DNA of 45,205 bases from contig JBDUCV010000011.1 in NCBI GenBank assembly GCA_040003255.1, positions 1 to 45,205 on the forward strand, in the 5' to 3' direction. This document shows, piece by piece, positions 42,241 to 45,205 of this stretch (position 1 is its first letter; every line of letters begins with the position of its first letter). Position numbers and translations under genes: made by a program. Source of the DNA: JBDUCV01 sp040003255. GTDB lineage: Bacteria; Actinomycetota; Actinomycetes; Mycobacteriales; Jatrophihabitantaceae. The notes below the pieces were generated by a model. The model saw only the letters and a list, made by a program, of their open reading frames with translations. It was not told the DNA's origin and did not search any database.

Positions 42241-43151
42241 GACCGCTGCTCCGGTTCATTACCAACCGGGTGCCTGTCCGCGATGCGCACGTGGCGCCAC
42301 GTTCGGGCCAGCCCGTCGCGCAGCTCGACGGTTGGTCGCCAATCCAACGTCGATGCTGCCAGGCTGACGTCGAGCCAAGTGCTTGCGGCGTCGAATGACC
42401 GGCCGGGCTCGCGCCGGACTGACACGGACGTCGGCGCCACCACGTCCTCGATGAGACGAAGAAGTTCGCCGAGAGTCGTCGGGCGCCCGGAGCCGATGTT
42501 GATGACCTGCGGGACGTTGGAGCGCTGAAGGTGAACCCGGACCAGCGCGCCGACGACGTCATCGACATAGACGTAGTCCCTGGCGACCTGCTCCGAGCCG
42601 ATCAACTGCACCTCGCGGCCCGCGGCGATGTTCGACATCCAATGCGCGACGACCCCTTGCCCCCGTCGGGCGACCTGCCCTGGACCATAAGCGTTGGCAA
42701 CCCGCAGGATGGCGCTATCTCGAGCGGAGGAAACGAGCTGCTCGAGTTCCCACATCGCAGCTCCGTAGGCGTTCGCCGGGCTTACGGGGGACTCCTCGTC
42801 ATACGGCGCGGGCTGGCGCGCGTCGTAAACCGTGCCGCCTGAGCCCGCGGTCACGACCCTGATATCGGGGCGTTCCCGTTCTATCGCGTCCAGTAGCATC
42901 TGCAGCGCATGGCGATCCGCGATGCCCTGGGCGGGGTCCTCGGCCGCCGTGGCCGGGCGAATGCTCCCGGCCAGCCAGTAGACGGTGTTTACTGCGTCCC
43001 ACTGGCCGCGCAGCGCGCCGCGAGAGTCAATGAAGGGGCGGCCTCGGGTGAACGACTCCGTCGCGACCCCGAGATCTCGTAGACGCGACACTAATGCGCC
43101 TCCGATGAAACCAGTGGCGCCGATGACCGCGACAGCGGGCCGGGCAGGCAC
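42237..43151 (-). CDS. NAD-dependent epimerase/dehydratase family protein lacking the catalytic lysine
   Basis: A 304-residue extended SDR. It has the NAD loop GATGFIG (11-17), GSGGTVYD in place of the usual Ser/Thr motif, and ANAYGAAMWELEQ (127-139), where the YxxxK motif reads Tyr129-Gly-Ala-Ala-Met133, so the normally essential lysine is methionine. Later conserved parts are intact: RVANAYGPGQ, RDYVYVDDVVGALVR and NIGSGRPTTLGELL. The family acts on nucleotide sugars, as epimerase, dehydratase or ketoreductase. The substitution could mean altered chemistry or loss of activity. GTG 43151 has GAGGGG 8 bases upstream. Its stop overlaps the methyltransferase start, so both are co-translated. 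A substrate cannot be named. Confidence 0.83.
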   Translation of the reverse strand: MPARPAVAVIGATGFIGGALVSRLRDLGVATESFTRGRPFIDSRGALRGQWDAVNTVYWLAGSIRPATAAEDPAQGIADRHALQMLLDAIERERPDIRVVTAGSGGTVYDARQPAPYDEESPVSPANAYGAAMWELEQLVSSARDSAILRVANAYGPGQVARRGQGVVAHWMSNIAAGREVQLIGSEQVARDYVYVDDVVGALVRVHLQRSNVPQVINIGSGRPTTLGELLRLIEDVVAPTSVSVRREPGRSFDAASTWLDVSLAASTLDWRPTVELRDGLARTWRHVRIADRHPVGNEPEQRS

Positions 43152-43156
43152 GAGTG

Positions 43157-44401
43157 ATGTCCCCTCACGATGAAATGCTGCCGCTGACGGACCGTCCTCG
43201 GCTGTTGGTGCTGGCGTCGACCTTTCCAGCGTCGGCCGATGACGCCGCGCCTGCCTTCGTTCGTGACCTGGCAGCATACGAGATGTCGAGATACAAGACG
43301 ACGGTGCTCGTACCGGCAATTCCCGGGGGAGCCCGCCGCGAGTCGATCGGTGAGCTGTCGGTCGAACGGTTTCGGTACTTCCCCCGCCGCTGGGAGACGT
43401 TGGCCGACGGCGCAATTCTGGAGAATCTTCGTGGCCGCCGCTCGAACTGGCTTCAGGTGCCCGCCTTTCTCGCTGCGGAGGTCTTCGCGGTCCGTCGCGC
43501 CGTCCGACTCCTTCGGCCTGAGGTTCTGCACGTGCACTGGATCATTCCGCAGGGTCTGGCCGCGCTGCTGGGCGCGCGCGGCGTACCAATGGTCCTAACC
43601 ACTCTCGGCGGGGACGTTTATGGTCTGCGCGATCCGGTAAGTCGCCGCGTCATCCGGGCCGTGCTGCGGCGCGCCTCGGCGGTCACGACGATGAACGAGG
43701 ACATGCGGGAGCGGCTGATCGCGCTCGGCTCGGACCCTGACGCGACATTCGTGCTCCCCATGGGCGCTGACGTTGACGGCATCAGATCACTTCTCGAGAA
43801 CGTCAAGCGTGTTCGCGGTCGCTTGCTCTTTGCGGGACGTCTGGTGGAGAAGAAGGGACTGGGCGTCCTGCTTCAGGCCCTGCGATTGCTGGCCGATACG
43901 TCAATCGAATTGCACGTTGTCGGTGACGGTCCGCTGCGCGACGTCTTGGCCCTTCAGGCAGCAGGTTTACCGGTGCAGTTCCTCGGTGCACTACCCCGGC
44001 GTCGACTGGCCGTCGAGTACGGAGCAGCGGAGGTGTCGGTCTTTCCCTCTGTGCGGGCAGCGTCCGGTGACCAGGACGGACTGCCGGTCGCGCTACTCGA
44101 AGCCATGGCGGCCGGATGTGCGGTACTCGCATCGAATCTTCCAGGCATTAGCGAGGCAGTGGAGTCGAATGTCAGCGGCCTGCTCGTCGAACCGGGTGAC
44201 CCGGCCCGGCTGGCCGCGGCGTTGCGCCACCTTCTCGACCGCCCCGCGGACCGCGAGCGCCTCGGTCGCGGTGCGGCGGCAAGAAGCGAGAGTTACTCGG
44301 TCGCCGCGGTGGGGAAACGCTATGTGGCCCTGCTTGACGATGTGCGTGCTGGCCAACGGCCCGGTCATGCTGGCGTGCTGAATCAGGTCGGGCAGGAGTG
44401 A
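43157..44401 (+). CDS. GT4-family glycosyltransferase
   Basis: About 414 residues from ATG 43157, with a GT-B fold. The N-terminal domain begins RPRLLVLASTFPASADDAAPAFVRDLA, and an HVHWIIPQGLAALLGARGVPMVLTTLGGDVYG stretch is characteristic of GT4 enzymes acting on exopolysaccharides. C-terminal motifs include LLFAGRLVEKKGLGVLLQAL, LHVVGDGPLRDVL, and ASGDQDGLPVALLEAMAAG, where the E-x7-E first residue is Asp or shifted. Starts at 43154 (GTG), 43157 and 43175 (ATG) are all in frame, none with a clear ribosome site. The start lies five bases from the divergent SDR start. Its stop overlaps the next gene (GTGA). Confidence 0.9.
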   Translation: MSPHDEMLPLTDRPRLLVLASTFPASADDAAPAFVRDLAAYEMSRYKTTVLVPAIPGGARRESIGELSVERFRYFPRRWETLADGAILENLRGRRSNWLQVPAFLAAEVFAVRRAVRLLRPEVLHVHWIIPQGLAALLGARGVPMVLTTLGGDVYGLRDPVSRRVIRAVLRRASAVTTMNEDMRERLIALGSDPDATFVLPMGADVDGIRSLLENVKRVRGRLLFAGRLVEKKGLGVLLQALRLLADTSIELHVVGDGPLRDVLALQAAGLPVQFLGALPRRRLAVEYGAAEVSVFPSVRAASGDQDGLPVALLEAMAAGCAVLASNLPGISEAVESNVSGLLVEPGDPARLAAALRHLLDRPADRERLGRGAAARSESYSVAAVGKRYVALLDDVRAGQRPGHAGVLNQVGQE

Positions 44402-45205
44402 ACCGCTCCCAGTGGCGCACCATCGTGCCGATCGCGGTCGGGGTCGTTGCTGTTGCGATCGCAGTCGTCGAGGTGTCTCGCAATGGCCACGCATTCGCCC
44501 AAGCAGTGCGACGCATGGGCTGGCTGGTCCTCGTCACGGCGTTCGTCCTCGGCGCAGGTCAGGTGTTCGCGTTATTCGGCTTGTGGCGTGAGATCCTGCG
44601 CGGATTCGGAGGATCCATCCCCGCGCCGGAGGCCGCGCGCGTCTTTCTGGTCAGCCAAGTCGGGAAGTACCTTCCAGGCTCGGTGTGGCCCGTGCTAGCG
44701 CAGATCGAGTTCGGCCGCCGAGCGGGCATCGGCCGGCGGGCAATGCTCTCGGCAAACGTCGTCGTCTATGCCCTCAGTCTTGCGGTGGGCCTGATCATCA
44801 GCGCGATCTTTCTGCCGCTGTCCAGTGCTGGCGCGCTACGGCGGTACTGGTGGGCATTTCTCCTATTGCCGTTCCTGCTGGTCTGCCTTCACCCGCGCGC
44901 CATCCCCGCATTGCTTAACGCAGTGTTTCGACGGTTGGGGCGAGATCAACTCGTCATGCGACTTTCGGTGCGACGCACGCTCGTCGGAGCACTGTGGGGG
45001 GTGGCGAGCTGGCTGCTGCTCGGGCTGCACTTGTGGGTGCTCACCCATGCTGTCGGAGCGCATGGGCTGCGCTCGCTCGCTGCCGCAGTGGGAGTCGCGG
45101 CGTTCGCGGTCGCCGTAGGCGTCTTGTTCGTTCCGGCCCCAGCCGGTGCGGGGGTTCGCGATGCGGTCCTCGTACTCACTCTCGCTGGCTCGATCGGGTC
45201 GTCCA
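44398..45205 (+). CDS. flippase-like/lysylphosphatidylglycerol-synthase transmembrane-domain protein, cut by window end
   Basis: The frame opens with GTG at 44398, overlapping the GT4 stop (GTGA), and stays open to the end of the window, giving at least 269 residues. Translation by hand shows a polytopic membrane protein with the family motif SQVGKYLPGSVWPVLAQ after the second helix, and PAPAGAGVRDAVLVL near the cut end. These mark the lysylphosphatidylglycerol-synthase transmembrane (UPF0104/AglD-like) family, implicated in moving lipid-linked molecules, but not in general in making lysyl-lipid. Given its position after a GT4, a role in handling a lipid-linked glycan intermediate is plausible. 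The C-terminus is missing. Confidence 0.85.
   Translation, partial: MNRSQWRTIVPIAVGVVAVAIAVVEVSRNGHAFAQAVRRMGWLVLVTAFVLGAGQVFALFGLWREILRGFGGSIPAPEAARVFLVSQVGKYLPGSVWPVLAQIEFGRRAGIGRRAMLSANVVVYALSLAVGLIISAIFLPLSSAGALRRYWWAFLLLPFLLVCLHPRAIPALLNAVFRRLGRDQLVMRLSVRRTLVGALWGVASWLLLGLHLWVLTHAVGAHGLRSLAAAVGVAAFAVAVGVLFVPAPAGAGVRDAVLVLTLAGSIGSS

Noticed and set aside
1..45205. tRNA or rRNA genes, CRISPR arrays, insertion sequences or phage attachment sites
   Set aside because: Reading both strands by eye showed no tRNA T-loop pattern in context, no spaced repeat array, no transposase and no terminal inverted repeats. A dedicated search could still find a small RNA.

Overview
The window is high-GC DNA with frequent GTG starts, TTG starts, and 1, 4 or 8-base start/stop overlaps between genes, typical of an actinobacterium (Actinomycetota). 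The neighbourhood of a GtrA-family gene, purK, purE, a FadE25-like acyl-CoA dehydrogenase, LytR-CpsA-Psr (LCP) genes, a TIGR03089-type gene and rmlD recalls, from memory, the Rv3266c-Rv3277 region of Mycobacterium tuberculosis. The gene content and the extended SHMT point to a non-mycobacterial actinobacterium, but the genus cannot be fixed from this sequence alone.

Positions 1-3343 hold a perfect SOS-box promoter firing off the left edge, a secreted phosphoesterase, a haloacid-dehalogenase-like enzyme, a GNAT acetyltransferase and a GtrA membrane protein. Positions 3415-8588 form a tightly overlapping operon: purK, purE, then a fusion of a membrane-anchored alpha/beta hydrolase with an ABC ATPase, then its ABC-2 permease. 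Positions 8639-17189 carry central metabolism: UDP-glucose dehydrogenase, glucose-6-phosphate isomerase, an NAD-type 6-phosphogluconate dehydrogenase, serine hydroxymethyltransferase, an acyl-CoA dehydrogenase and a two-subunit 3-oxoacid CoA-transferase. A strong bidirectional hairpin terminator lies at 15712-15747.

Positions 17293-25114 are cell-envelope genes: a polytopic GT-C-like membrane protein, a TIGR03089 protein, two LCP glycopolymer ligases, and rmlB-rmlD for dTDP-rhamnose (rmlA and rmlC are not in the window).

Positions 25059-45205 are a surface-polysaccharide locus. A leftward run of eleven genes (37137 down to 25059) contains a GT2, an ABC exporter (Wzm plus a Wzt with a C-terminal sugar-binding-type domain), a methyltransferase with an inserted coiled coil, a GT2 and a GT4 that both carry an inserted beta-rich domain, two further methyltransferases, a second GT4, a small membrane-anchored protein and a polytopic membrane protein. 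To the right lie a GT-C-like protein with a DPM/GtrB-like glycosyltransferase, two more methyltransferases, an SDR-type enzyme lacking the usual catalytic lysine, another GT4 and a flippase-like membrane protein cut by the window end. The likely product is a rhamnose-containing, methylated glycan, built on the cytoplasmic face, capped, recognised by Wzt and exported, possibly decorated outside by the GT-C proteins and attached to the wall by LCP enzymes. That scheme is inference from gene content.

The most notable items are the hydrolase-ABC fusion exporter coupled to purine genes, the beta-rich insertion found in two glycosyltransferases of different folds, the candidate methyl-capping and length-control module beside Wzt, and the SOS promoter at the left edge.
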